64,000 bases of DNA from NCBI GenBank assembly GCA_022661535.1, contig JAKULF010000006.1, positions 3,219,001 through 3,283,000 on the forward strand, read 5' to 3'. Under the pieces are notes generated by a model. It was not told the DNA's origin. It searched no databases and saw only the letters and a program-made list of their open reading frames with translations. How positions within the stretch are numbered: the stretch's first letter is position 1; each line of letters opens with the position of its first letter. The position numbers and the translations under genes are program-made. The stretch is from Eutypa lata (taxonomy: Eukaryota > Ascomycota > Sordariomycetes > Xylariales > Diatrypaceae). This document shows positions 23,502 to 35,991 of this stretch, piece after piece.

Positions 23502-24912
23502 TATTGCTAGGACTACTACTATAGGAAAGTGTAAATTCGAGTCGAAGTTTCACATTAGTTGAAGGTGTGTTGGTTGCATTAGCTTACACGATACCCAAAC
23601 GGGGGAGGTCCTCTGTCCAGCTATTTATTAAACTCTGGCGCCATGACTTACCAACGTACGTGAGACAAGGCAAGTAACCGGAGCGAAAGGTCCGCCTTCT
23701 GGAACGTCGTTGACGGTCATACGAAACCAGCGATTCGGGACGGATCTACAGTATTCTCGAATTCCTGATATTTCGGAATTGATACGCTGGTCCTGACTAT
23801 TCCCCCACGAGGACACTAAAACGATCCAAGCCACTCCCCAGTGTTGTACACCTGGGCGGTCTGGCGGGTGGTTCAATGTCGGTCAATCACGTTGCGTGTT
23901 TGCGACGTCAGAAAATCGGGGGAGGATCGGTTAGATCCTAGTGTCATAAACCCTGACGTGTGACTAGACTTATACTTGATGTCCTAAGCCCGGGAAAAAA
24001 AACTTGATATCGCGTACACGTGCTGTAAGTCATCTGCGAGTTATGGACCCTGGATTTGTTAGAGGATCAAAAATTGACGTCGATTAATTGGTCCAGGGAC
24101 AAAAGAAGCTTCTTGTGGTCAAAGATTGCACGTTCCATTCGAATATTGGCTAAACTAGTACATACCCAAGTGGCCGAATAGGGCTAGATGAGACAGCTGT
24201 ATGTGGGGAAAGCACCCCAGTACCTAGCACTAGACTAAGTGAACCACAGCTTTGGTATGTATTTAGTATCTACATCATATACAGTAGGTAGACATCGTAT
24301 ATCCACCATCATCTTGACGTGTGATAATGGGGGTTCTAGGCGCTCTGTCCGTAGGTATATGTACACGACAAAATTCAACCGCTTTTTCTACGTGGAGAAG
24401 TATCACAGCGTATTAAACGGCACCGGCCCGGCGTCAAACTAACGCATTGTTCCAAGGGATGCGTGGTGCATGGGTGGATTATATCGCAAATGATATATAT
24501 TACACTTATAACCCTAGTCAGGAGCAGTGCTGGAAACTGAGTATATATGTATATAACGTTAGGATACCTCCAATAATCAATAGCGGAATGAAGAAGCATT
24601 GTCCGGCCTGTCAATAACTCTAGATTAGCTGACGTTCATTCTTAACATCTACCTACATACCTACCTTGCAATATGCTAGGAAGTAATCTTACGTTTCTCG
24701 AATCTTGCCGAATTCCCGGCGCGGGGCGGGGTGCCGCCACCACCTCACCGGAGTAACCTACTTGAAACATAATGACTCTAGAACTAGGCATGCAATTACC
24801 TTCCTTGTTTTTGAAATTCTTCTTCTTGCTAATTGTCCATTGCTGATGTAATATAGCAACGTGTAGAAGCGCTATGAAACGCTTGTACCACGTACCTATG
24901 CCCACTACGTTT
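23502..24912. other. Intergenic region left of the MITE pair
   Basis: Includes the SDR promoter. Only short, unconnected frames are present. No RNA gene recognised. Confidence 0.4.
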
Positions 24913-25175
24913 CCGCCATTTCTAACCTACGTAGATTTGAACGCAATGATCATTTTACTAGTAGGGTTCTCCGTGATGACTAACATACGTTAACTTGACT
25001 CGGCTAGATTAACATGATAATCAACGATTTCAAGCTCGAGCTTCACATGAAATCAGAGCTTTGACTTTAAAATGCGGCAGATTTGACCCAAATTAGGCTT
25101 AACGTATGGAAATCAGTACGGAGAACCCTACTAGTAAAGTGATCATTACGTTCAAATCTAGGTCAGAAATGGCGG
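24913..25175. mobile_element. MITE-like element with ~78-bp inverted repeats
   Basis: The left arm begins CCGCCATTTCTAACCTA at 24913. Its inverted copy ends at 25175 (GGTCAGAAATGGCGG). Homology covers about 78 bases to ...CATACGTTAA, with a few substitutions and a 4-base indel in the left arm (CTACGTAGATTT against CTAGATTT). The roughly 100-bp core has no coding frame. A TA follows the right end; the left border reads TT, so the target-site duplication is uncertain. Confidence 0.78.
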
Positions 25176-25244
25176 TAGATCTTTAATCTGGCAAGTCTGG
25201 CATGCAACCCCCACAGAAACCCCCATAGAACTATGTAAGTAATG

Positions 25245-25531
25245 TGTACACTCGACCCCTTGTTTTATTGTAAGAGGGGCCCCCACTGCTTAGCAAAAGA
25301 GAACTTCGACGAAATACTTTTGGCCTATATAATTACCTATCGTTAATATGAAACATATAGCTATATACACTTGATCAATAGTTTAATGCAATATTAATGC
25401 AATAAAAAAAATCTAATTGTCAAAAAATTAAGTATAGCTTTTAAGCGAAGGCAATTATAAGCAGTGGCGAAGTCATCGACCCATTGAATAAGAATGCTCC
25501 TCCTACAATAAAACAAGGGGTTGAGTGTACA
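25245..25531. mobile_element. Second MITE-like element with TA borders
   Basis: The left arm TGTACACTCGACCCCTTG (25245) is repeated inverted at 25499-25531, sharing 'ACCCCTTGTTTTATTGTA'. A second short match (CCACTGCTTA) lies further in. If the element starts at CACTC, both ends are flanked by TA (25247-25248 and 25528-25529), as for Tc1/mariner-derived MITEs. Its arms differ from those of the element at 24913, so it is another family. The core is non-coding. Confidence 0.7.
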
Positions 25532-26490
25532 GCTCTTTATAGGAAGTGGACCTCGATGTCAAGAACTGCAACTGAATATGAGGCTCAAGGTAACATTACG
25601 TGCTTAACTTGTTCCAGTAATGAAAGCTTAAGGATTTAGACGTATTTTCAAATTCTGCTTATTAATATAAGCAAAGAAATACCGTCACGCCAATACCCTT
25701 CCTGCTAGTATCTAGCTTGTCAAGGGAATTGTTTTCGTCCCTGTTTTCGTCCCTGTGGTACATGGTATTCGAAGCGGAGAAGGCCATGTCTTAGACACCC
25801 TGAGCAAGCGCTTCTAGCACTACCTAGTGCGTATAGGTAATTGAAAACCCAGGCACCAGATAGTCTGACTGTGTCTCAGATGAAACAAATTCTCAAGACG
25901 TCCGCTTTGGGTGCGAGGGCGACGTTGGAACCACGTTAACCTCAAGTCTCGTCTTCACCGTCAATGGCCCGGCTATTGGCAGCATATAAGCCAAGTGGAA
26001 CGTACGAGAAGCGTCTAAAACTTTGGCGGCCACGTGAGACTAGTAACAGATCCGGATTTTCAACAGTAAGGTATACTATCCGTAACTGTTTGGAGGTCTA
26101 TAAAGGGAAGACGATTTTATTAATAACTGCCGGACATAAAAAAAACTCGTATTTAATAGTGACGCGTAAGCACCCTGGCGTTTAATAGTGTTGAACCGAG
26201 CAAAGGTTTAATAAAACGTCGACTTATTATATGCCGGTGTTCTCAAAAGAATGGCTTACCAAAAATAATTCCTTAAAAAGAAGCCTTTAAAGCAAAAAAG
26301 AAATCTTTGGACTAAAAGAGAGAACTTAACATATGTATTAAGCAATCCATGAGGGCAAAGAGTGATGGTCTTCCTAAACTCCCCATCACTCGTAACAAAG
26401 CAAATAATACCCCTAACTGCTAACTAACGCCCTAGGCACGACCCATACCCCCGACTCAACATGCCCTCGTAGGAGGGTTACTCTTTGAGG
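25532..26490. other. Intergenic region
   Basis: A short tandem TTTTCGTCCCTG duplication lies near 25735-25755. Otherwise only small frames without features, then the 3' flank of the minus-strand gene ending at 26491. Confidence 0.4.
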
Positions 26491-28328
26491 CTAAACCAAC
26501 CGTTGTTTCTTTGTTGGTGACTCTTCAAAGTCGGTCTTGGCCTCGACCTCGACCTTCAAGCCCTCATAGTCCCCTTTCGGCGGCATCCCCTCCTCCCATC
26601 CTTCTGAGTGGACTACTGTCCAGCCCTCTTCGATGAGGGGGTCAAAGACATCTGCGTACATGATATATGAAGCCGCAGTAAAATCGAAATGCTTCGGCTG
26701 CAAATCAGCAAAGTGCATCATGGCGCAGACTTCGCCACGCTTTAACCCCTCAGCAACAGGCGTGTTTCTACCATCTTTCGTAATATCATGGTATCTCAAT
26801 AGCACAGCTCCACAGGCTCTATCTCGGATCTGTGGCTTTGTGGCTATAATGGGAGAATTTGTGGCAAATATCCCTTGCTTATACCTAATATAGGCGACCG
26901 TGTCGGGAGGCATGGAATCGTGTCTTCCCTTTGGAGCGAAGAGATCGGGGTGTGCAGCTGAACGGCGGCTTCTTGTAAGCACTCTTCGTTTGCCGAGTCC
27001 CTCTAGCATCTGGCGTCCCGTGACAACGGAATCCATGATATATTTGTCTCCTATTTCTTGCTTCTCAGAAGGGACGAATGCCTTCGCTGAAGCCTTCACA
27101 TCCATAAACTGGTTCTCAAATTTGACGTTGTTATCCAGTTGCGCAAGGGCAATGTCTGTGTCGCCCATCCTCTCGCAGACAAAGCCAACCTTTGTACCAG
27201 GTTTACCATCTACTATACCCTGGTTGACTTGGAAAATTCTTTGGGTCTCGACATCTGTCTGACCGAATCGCCCGGAATTCTTTTTGTCGAGATCTTCCCA
27301 ATTATGCCAAGAACAGGTAAGCCGTCGATCTTCGCCCCTTTCAACAAGAACCCCTGCAGAATTTGAGGAATTGATTTCTCCACTCTCGATTGTAGAACTG
27401 ATCATACTTCCTGGATAAAATTTGCCTATAATCAAAGCAGTATATTAGTACTCAAGTTTATCAACAACGGCTCCTAAAACATACCGTCCGCAAATACGTA
27501 GTCCGTCTCATCAGCCACAAGGTTCTCAAGATGGACAGGATTTGGTTCTATGGCACGAGGTCGTCTGGGTGTGTTCGGAAGCGGGCCATTATGGAAATAC
27601 AACGAAAATCGACTTCCACGGATACCCCTTGGGAGGTTTCTGAGGCGTTCGAGATGGTCCTCGGGACTTGTCTTGGGCAATTCCACAATAAATGAGCCCC
27701 ATAAAACGGATATGGCTTCACAATCTCGGAACAAATGATTGGCTAGGTAGAGGATGACCTCGTCTGAAGGCATCTTGCACCATTCTATTTGATCCAGTAT
27801 AGCATCGCTGATGTCGATCTCCTCTTGTGCGGCCCAGTCGCCTATGAGTGGAATGAAACCTGGACCTGGGTAACCTGGACCACCGGCTGGTACCCAGAAG
27901 GTGATGATGCCAGCAATCGAGAAGGGCCTCTGGTCCTCGGCAGGAATTTCGCCCTCAAAGCCGAGAACAAGGAACGGAGGTAAGAACTCGACGTAGGAAC
28001 AATCAAAATTATCTGCTAAGTAGATATAAAACGCGTTCAAGTATTTGCCTGCATACTGCTCCTGCATGTCTCCATTAGGGCCGATGAAGGAAAATTCTTC
28101 GAACTCAAGAGCAGCGTTAGGCACATCGGGGTCTGGCGGAAGTGTGTTCACCTCGGCGGAGCCGCTGGAAGCACGGCGTGCTGGGACTGCGACAGTCTTG
28201 GGGGTCTTGACTGGTGAGAAGGAGGGCCTTGTCTGTCGCTTTCGGATAGGGGTCAACTTGATTTCTGGAGAGAGAGTAGATGAAGATCCAGCTGTAAGGC
28301 TCCTAGCTTTGGCTATAGGTGTGTCCAT
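26491..28328 (-). CDS. Conserved fungal protein of unknown function, possible protease-like C-terminal fold
   Basis: Two exons (27485-28328 and 26491-27425) with a 59-bp GTATGT...ATAG intron give about 592 residues. The first 70 residues are Ser/Thr/Pro/Lys/Arg-rich and probably disordered. The middle carries aromatic, Gly/Pro-rich segments ('GPGYPGPGFIPLIGDW'). The C-terminal half includes 'SAGVLVERGEDRRLTCSWHNW' and, further on, 'GDTDIALAQL', an arrangement reminiscent of trypsin-fold proteins (His and Asp regions), but a nucleophile motif is not clear. It ends in a basic cluster 'SPTKKQRLV', a possible nuclear signal. I recall similar uncharacterised fungal proteins but no function. The gene structure is well supported. 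Confidence 0.75.
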
Positions 28329-29976
28329 GATTGCTGGTATTGAAGAATGAGAAAGTGTGTGCTTATGGTAGATTTGGAGGGGGGGACGTCTGGTATAGAT
28401 GAATGGAGTGAAGGTGGCAATAGAAAGAGTGTTGCGAGAACGACTGAGGCTGTTATATATTGTATGGTCTCATTTAAGGTTGTGCTTATATGTGGAAGTG
28501 AAGTATCAGAGAAAAGTATATATGGTCTGAGGAGCTGGTACGGAAAATAGTAAAGTGCGACGCACTGTACATGGTATTTGAATGGAGCCTGGGGTCCACA
28601 TGTAACCTACCTAAACATACTACTTAAGGTATTGGGTATGTAGAAAAGGATGTATGTAAGTGAATAGGTAGGTAGTTATAAGTACCTACTAGAACTCACT
28701 TCAAATACCACGTACAATGCATCATACCTTATAAATTGCGTACCTGCTAAACATGTGTAATAACATCATCTGTCTACCTAATACAGCCTTCCCTTTTTTG
28801 CGAGAGGGTTCTGTTGGTAATAATTACGGAAGATAATATAACATGTGCGACGCACTGTAGAGGGTATTTCCAGTGGGCTGTGTGTGCTTCTGGTTCCGCA
28901 TCCTATGAACCCAAATGCTTATGTAATGTTTTCACTTCAGGATTCTTAAGGACTTGGGACTCGAAACTAGTTGATTAGGAAAAGAAAGGAAAGGAACTAT
29001 CTACCAGCCAACAGGTCCTATAAATACTAAGATACAGGTCGGATTCCTCAGAAATCATATAGTAGCTTTCCCATTGTAGGTCTATGTATTATAGATTCCC
29101 TATTGTATAGTCTTCCTACTGTAGGAGGCTCCATTGTATTACATAATATGGGATTCCTACAGTATTATCTAGCATTATCATCTATCCACGAAACATACCT
29201 ATTAGACCTAGGCAGCTAGGTAAACATTTTCTTTTTTGAGGAATCGGTTTGAAAGTTTGAGTAGCCTACTTTTTCGGCCAGTACTTCTTCGTACTTATAA
29301 AATAGCTAAACATATACGTATTTATTAATATCATTACAACTGTAAATATATAAAAGAAAAGTCATTATGATGTTAACTTATTATTTAAGTTGGTTGGCCT
29401 GGATGCTGCATGAATGGAGGTTTCCAAAAGCATACTTCTTAAAAAGTTAGACAGAGATAACTACCATCGAAGGCATAATTCACATCCACACAGCACTCAG
29501 AACCAAACGTATCGCGGGGTTACTTATGTGACGGCTTAGTTATCTAGAGATTAGAGTAGGTAGGTAGTTAATGGGTCAAAGATAAATATTGACCGACCAA
29601 TCAGAACCCAAGTTAGGCTGAAATTCCTCCACCCCGCTCTCAAGGGAGAGAGAGAGGCATGAAGCAGGAAAACTGAACTGAACTGAACGCGGCGTAGCCA
29701 AGCCCAGCCCAGATCTGCCCCGCCTACATACAACCCTACCTAAAAACAAACCTTAGCCGCCGCACTGCTGTCTGTCTCCGACTGCAAGATTCCATCGTCT
29801 TCCCTCTGAAACCTTCTACCTATTAGGATATTCCTTAGACCGCCCCCATATATACAACCTATCGTCAGTATTTATTATTCTAGATTCAGGACCTACTCTA
29901 GTATTCATATTTGAATAGACGAATACGCGATAGATAAGTTCTGTGGGAGAGAGAGATAGAAGAAAAACTAGCAAAA
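28329..29976. other. Intergenic region with short dispersed and inverted repeats
   Basis: The palindrome-containing sequence GTGCGACGCACTGTA occurs twice in direct orientation, at 28555-28569 and 28845-28859. An inverted, diverged partner (AAATACCACGTACAATGCATC) lies near 28703-28723. Several TAGGTAGGTA-type runs occur between 28600 and 28700. The rightmost part, with CT-rich sequence and an AGATAGAAGAAAAACTAGC leader, is the sgt2 promoter and 5' UTR. No other gene seen. Confidence 0.5.
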
Positions 29977-31290
29977 ATGGTAAGAGAGCCTTGCTTATTA
30001 GCCTTTCCCACTCTTGGAGTTAGAGTTGCAAAGGAATCCCCCTCCCCCACGACGATCCTTTTTCAAAATCCCAGCAGAGATCAATCAATCATACTGGGAG
30101 CATAATAACTAACGAAAACAATTTCCCCATGCACACAGACAACAACATCGAAGCAGCGCCTCGCGCTCGCCATCTGCGACTTCCTGACGACGAGCGCCGC
30201 GGACGGGACGCTCGCCGCGGACGACAGGGAGAGCATCGACGTGGCCGTGAACTGCATCTCGGAGTCGTTCAAGATCGACGCATCCGACAAAGCAGCCCTG
30301 AGCGAAGCCGTCGGCTCGCAGAACCTGCTGCAGATCTACGGCGTCTACGAGAAGCTCAAGTCGTCCTCCGCCAACGCAAAACCCACCACCACCACCTCTT
30401 CTACTTCCTCGACCTCCACCCCTAGCGGCGGCGACGATACTACGACGACAACGCCAACGACAACACTCAAGCCCCCGACGGACGAGGACAAGAAGCGCGC
30501 CGAGGACCTCAAGTCGCAGGGGAACCGGTCGATGGCGTCGAAGGACTACGGCGGGGCCATCGGGCTCTACACGGAGGCGCTGGCGCTCTGGCCGGGCAAC
30601 GCCATCTACCTCTCGAACCGGGCGGCGGCGCACAGCGCGGCGCGGGACCACGAGAGCGCGCGGGCGGACGCCGAGGCCGCCGTGGCCGTGGACCCCCACT
30701 ACACCAAGGCGTGGTCGCGGCTGGGGCTGGCGCGGTTCGCGCTCGGCGACGCCAAGGGCGCCATGGCCGCCTACAAGTCCGGCATCGACCACGAGGGGTC
30801 CGGCGGCTCCGAGGCCATGCGCAAGGGCTACGAGACGGCGCGGCGCCGCGTCGACGAGCTCGAGGCCGAGACCGCCGCCGGCCCTGCCGCCGCCGCCGCT
30901 GCCGACGCGGCTGCGTCGGCGACGCCCGGGGCGAGGTCCGCGGATCCGATGGCCGGGTTGGCTAGTTTGCTAGGAGGGGGTGCAGGTGGTGCCGGTGGTG
31001 CGGGAGGTGGTGGTGGTGGCATGCCGGATTTGGGGTCCATCATGAGTAACCCCATGTTTGCGAATATGGCGCAGAGTTTGATGTCGAACCCCGATATGAT
31101 GAGTAACCTCATGAGCAACCCGCGCCTGCGCGAGATGGCCAACCAGTTCAGCAGCGGCGGCGGCATGCCCGACCTCGGTGGCCTCATGAGCGATCCCAGC
31201 ATCGCCGAAATGGCCCGGAACATGATGGGTGGTAATGGTGGCGGTGGCGCGGGCGGCGATGGACGGGGTGCTGGCGGCGATGGTCAATAG
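29977..31290 (+). CDS. sgt2: Sgt2-type small glutamine-rich TPR co-chaperone
   Basis: The start codon is alone on the first exon: ATG (29977-29979) is followed at once by GTAAGA, and exon 2 runs 30139-31290. This gives 384 residues. The N-terminal 70 residues ('KQRLALAICDFLTTSAADG', 'ESIDVAVNCISESFKID') match the SGTA homodimerisation domain that binds Get4/Get5. Three TPRs follow at about 110-225 ('KSQGNRSMASKDYGGAIGLY', 'AIYLSNRAAAHSAARD', 'TKAWSRLGLARFALGD') for Hsp70/Hsp90 C-termini. The C-terminal part is Gly-rich with Met/Asn repeats ('NPMFANMAQSLMSNPDMMSN'), the client-binding region. Role: capture of tail-anchored membrane proteins in the GET pathway, in the cytosol. The coding region is much more GC-rich than its surroundings, which creates long open frames on the opposite strand. 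Confidence 0.96.
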
Positions 31291-32145
31291 ACGTATCGCC
31301 TAGATAGACAGGGTGGGTTGCTTGTGGTGGACGGTTTCCTTTCCTCTAGAGACAGACGGGCAAAATCTTACGGATGAGCCGGTTTCCTAGTACAGCTGAG
31401 GCAGCATCCCTCCTAAAATAGGGTACTACGTGAAAAGGGATGGATGGAAACAAAGACGGCTACCAAGGAAAGAGGACTTTGATATACGCAGTGTGAGCGT
31501 TAAAACACGTACTAGAGCAAGGATGTCTGTCTGTGTGGATGGATTCGCTACAAGTTCACGAGTTACGATGATCGGGTAATAAAAGAATCATATTTTATGT
31601 GTTAGCCCTTGTTTTCTTTTCCTGCTCTCAACCAGGCGAGACCTTTTTTTGTCCCCCTTCAATGCCCTAATCACCAGAAAGCATACGCACTCCTCTTCTA
31701 TCCCCCCAAAAGCTCGTCACCTCCGTAATTCCAATATCTAATAGCCCGCCTAGTCGTGTTCGTGTTGATATCAGAGCCTCCAAGAAGTTGCTAAAAAGAA
31801 AGAAATGCATACTGTGCCCTTTTGTTTTTCTCTCCTTTAAATCCACCACCTTCGTGTCCAGACGCCGTAAGAATCATCGTATGTATAGATACACGATTAG
31901 TTTTCGTTAACCATTGCCCTCTCCTATCTTCCATGCCGTCACAACGCCATAATGGGGGGTAGAAATAAACAGAACCATGCATGCAATGCATCTCGCTACC
32001 CGCTGGACACAAAAATGAATAATAAAGCCACCCTAAACATGCACAACGAAATAAAACGCGTGGAAATGAGCTCTAGAAATACCCCACTGTCCGAAGAAAC
32101 GAAAAGAAAGCCACCGGGTTTTCTTTGCCTTGAAAATGCATGATA
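31291..32145. other. Converging 3' regions of sgt2 and the ABC transporter gene
   Basis: No gene. T-rich and A-rich tracts around 31600-32050 fit 3' UTRs and polyadenylation regions from both sides. Confidence 0.5.
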
Positions 32146-35100
32146 TTACTTTGCAGACGGAGGGGCCTGAGAAGATGTAATGGAAGTAGAACTGATGCCA
32201 CCTTGCGTGCTGATGGGGCGCGATTTCGAGGAATTGCCTCGACCACGTCCACGATATCGACCACGGAAACCCCTGCCTCTGTTGCCACCCCTGTGACCTC
32301 GGGATGGGCCTTGAGATGGGCCTCGAGGTGGGGAGCGTGGCGGAGATCGTGGCTGCGGGGGAGCTTGTTGGGGAATTTTCGGTTCTTCAACTTTCGCTTG
32401 AGTGGTTTGTGTAGGGGATGGAGATCTCTGAACGGCTGGTGGCATTGGTTGACTAGCCGCGCGAGGACTGTTCTGGAAAGAGGGTGAAGGCTCTGGACAA
32501 CAGAGGGACTTGGTAGTGTTTCGGCGTGTTTTATGTTCTGGGGGGTCAGGAATAGATGACAGATCAGGCGAATCGTTACGACCAGTAGGCTGCACCGGCT
32601 GACCGGGTACTCGGTTAGTTGATGGGCTAGACTGGCTCTTTGATTTCTCCACCTCCTTACGACCGTTCACAATTGGTAGCTTTTTAGGTGGCGACGATGC
32701 TTCAATATCCATATCTTCAGCCCAATTTCGTTTGAGAGGCGATTCCGTCATGGAGTTCGGTTTCGGCTTTGGCGTGGTAATAGAACGAGGTGTGAACTCT
32801 GGTGCACTGGGATTCAGTCTTGAACCCTAGAGCGAGAGGTTAGTATCTGTCTAAAAAATCATTAATGATCTTTTGACCGATCTACCTCTCGCTTGTGCCC
32901 ATTCGGAGTAGTAGCAGCCTGCCCATTACTCTTGCCATTCGCCTGCCCGTTACCATTCCCGTTCGCTTGCCCATTACTCTCGTCGTTCGTCTTCGAATCT
33001 GTGATCGCATCATCGCCGGTAAGGTCTTCTATCTCGGTGCATTCTGATACAGCCTTAGCGACAGGTTCGCTGGTATTTTCGTCCTCTTCCTTAGGCTCTT
33101 TTGGCTTGAGGAAGACCTGCTTAGACCAGAGTTCGGCATATTTCCCTCCCTTAGTAATCAGTTCGTCGTGACTACCCTGTTCGACAACCTGACCATCGGA
33201 AACCACAAAGATAATGTCAGCATTCATAACAGTAGAGAGGCGGTGTCTAGATCAAAGTTAGCAAGCGTGTCCCTAGAAAGTAAGGAGATTGGTGTATTCA
33301 AGGTATCAGAACTCCATTCAACGTAGAAGAGCTGGGCAACTGATATCCTGAATATCCTAGACATTCAGGATATACTCACGCAATGATCATTGTGGTTCGA
33401 CCCTTACAAAGGGCATGGAGGCCCTCCTGGATCTTCTGCTCCGTGTCGGTATCTACAGCGCTGGTAGCTTCATCCAATAGTACAAGTTCGGGCTGCTTTA
33501 AGATTGCACGAGCAATCGCAATACGTTGCAGCTCGCCACCGGAGAGTTTTCTGTTGCATGTCAGCATCTACAAAGACCCCATAGACGTAAATGGTACTTA
33601 CACGCCTCGCTCGCCAACTCGAGTCTTGTAGCCATCAGTGAACCCCATGATTTGGTCATGCATAGCAGCTGCCTTGCATGCACTATACACTTCCTCGTCT
33701 GATGCTGTCAGTCGCGCATATCGAATATTGTTCATGACAGTATCATCAAAGAGAATGGGACTTTGTGGGACCATTCCAATGCACTGTCGAAGGCTGCAAG
33801 GAAACCAGTTAGCGAATTTGTCGTACGGATAAAATGATATGAACGACGCAAGCTGTTGTAGGGATGCAGTATAACGTACCTCGTCAAAGTAACATCGCGG
33901 ATATCTTGGCCATCGATCTGAATAGAGCCACCGGTGACATCGTAGAATCGGTCGAGGAGCTTCAGGATAGTGGATTTACCAGCACCAGTGGCTCCGACAA
34001 AGGCGGCAGTAGTTCCAGATGGGACAGACAACTTCACGCCCTTCAAGATGTCCTTCTTCTTGTCGTAGCTAAAGCTGACATTTCTAAAATCAATCCTACC
34101 ACCTTTGAGTCTGAGTGCCTTGGCATTAGGTTTGTCAACGATAGTTGGCTCCGTGAGCATTACTTCTAGTAATCGCTCTGCATGGACCAAATCATTGCTA
34201 AGGCTTCTCCCAAGACCTGCGAAGAATCGCAGAGGGGACGAAAGCTGGCCCCAATATGTAAGTAGCATGACAAAGTCCCCTGAGGTGGCCTGGCCATTGG
34301 TGACTTGGTAGACGGCAAGGAAAGCACCAGCCAACAGGCCAGCAAGGAGAATGAGGTATTGCGCTGCTTGTCGGAACAGATACCCTGTGTATATTTCCTT
34401 GATCGCTTCGACCTGGGCCCTGACAGCAGTAGCATATCGATTCTCCTCATACCCTATCTGATTGAAGGAGCTAACAGTGTGCCATCCCTGAATCCCTGCC
34501 TGTCGCACATAGTGTTCCTCGAAGTACCTGTGATGAGCTTTAGTGAGTATTCAATAACTTCGTGTTGAAGGTCTGCCCCAAGACAGTTGAGAAGATTAAT
34601 CCCTATGACAGAACATACGCTTTGACCATTCTCTTCCTTCTTTCTTTATAATCACCAATCATCAGCGCAACAGCCTGGATAAAAGCGATGCCAGTGGCGA
34701 CGGTGATAAAGCCTTCGTAAGGGCCGAACTTGGAGGAAAGATAAGAAAAGGCTACGATCAAGTCGATCACCGAGGGAATTGCCTGGAAGCAGATTGACTC
34801 AAGCATGTTCGAGATGGCATTCCCAGATGATATAGCAACTATCAGATCCGATGAACTTTTAGAATCATGGAAGTCCGACGATAGTCGCATCACGTGAGAA
34901 TACGCCGCAATACTCATAGCTTCTTGAGAATAATATTCAACGGGTAGCCAGAGGTATTGGCGGAGCAGATTGATGCCGGCTTCTGAAGCTAAAAGTCGAA
35001 GTCCAGCAAAGATGACGACCTGAGTCCATGGATTCTTGCCCGAAACGCCACTCAAACTATCCATAACAACACCTAACTGGAGAGGGACAAGGAAATTCAA

Positions 35101-35991
35101 TGCGTTTCCAGCAAGTAGGCAGAGGCCAACCAGTCCAGCATACACCTGGAGACGGCGATTGCCAACAGGCCAAACATAGGGGAAGAAGATCAAAAAGCCC
35201 TTCGTGTATGCGATCCAGCTGCCTTCACTCTGTAAGCGCTTCTCCATTTGCTCACGGGCGATTCGTTCATGACGTTCCCAGGGAGATTCAGGTTCGCTAG
35301 GAGAGTTGACGGTCTCGGTATTCGTCGCTTCGGTGTTGGTAGTTTCCGTGTTAGTACCATATCCACTGTCCGCGGAGTTGTCCCCTTCGCTAGATCTCTG
35401 GTCTGGCTTGCGAATAAGTGGTCTGCGCTCTTCGTCATCATGGGCATTCTGAGCGCTGTCTTTCCACACAAGATATGTCGAGATAATTGCGACGAGAATG
35501 ATGCAACGGATGAGGATTGTACAGGCATCCAGTACGAAAAACGGGAGGCGTGAAGAATGATTGCTCTCATTCAGTGACGTCAAAATAGTAAGGACAGCAA
35601 TGGCAGGTTCAAAAGCGAGAGCAATAACCCATGATCCAGAGAAGGGATACCAAACAGTACCAGTGGCATTCCCCAGTGAGTTTTGCTCAATCCCGAAAAC
35701 GAGAACGCACGACAACAGGCCAATAGTGGTATCTTGAGTTGGCCATAGTCCCCAAAAGAGGAGTTCGACAACTCTAGCAATCACCTGTACCACAAAGGAT
35801 AAGATAAAAGCGATGTGAAGGTTGACGATGGTTCGATGTCGAACATGAGTAGGCTTAGCGGTGACTGACGAGGTCTGCAAATTGCAGATTGCGATGGTTG
35901 ACGTCACTGCGAAGTACAAAAAGACGACAGTAGGATAAACATAGCGAAGAATGACCAGCGGCCACATTAAGCGGTCGTCAGTCATGGGCAT
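32146..35991 (-). CDS. hmt1: HMT1-type ABC transporter with C-terminal PAM2-like motif and RGG tail
   Basis: Six exons (34619-35991, 33880-34527, 33602-33793, 33380-33550, 32886-33246, 32146-32826) join in phase to about 1141 residues. An N-terminal block of about five membrane helices (TMD0) precedes a six-helix ABC membrane domain ('[19 protein letters not shown]'), as in vacuolar heavy-metal tolerance half-transporters that move glutathione or phytochelatin conjugates. The nucleotide-binding domain has Walker A 'GATGAGKST', Q-loop 'GMVPQSP', signature 'LSGGE', Walker B '[12 protein letters not shown]' and the H-loop 'HRLST'. The last exon encodes '[14 protein letters not shown]', which fits the PAM2 consensus, then Pro/Ser-rich sequence and RGG repeats ('[15 protein letters not shown]'). 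The last intron has a weak GTAGAT donor but a perfect TACTAAC branch site. Retaining it would end the protein after VDRSKDH, without the tail. Confidence 0.92.

Noticed and set aside
30109..30792. Long Arg/Val/Gly-rich open frame antisense to sgt2
   Set aside because: It is a by-product of the very GC-rich sgt2 coding region; it has no family features, and the sense strand is clearly coding.
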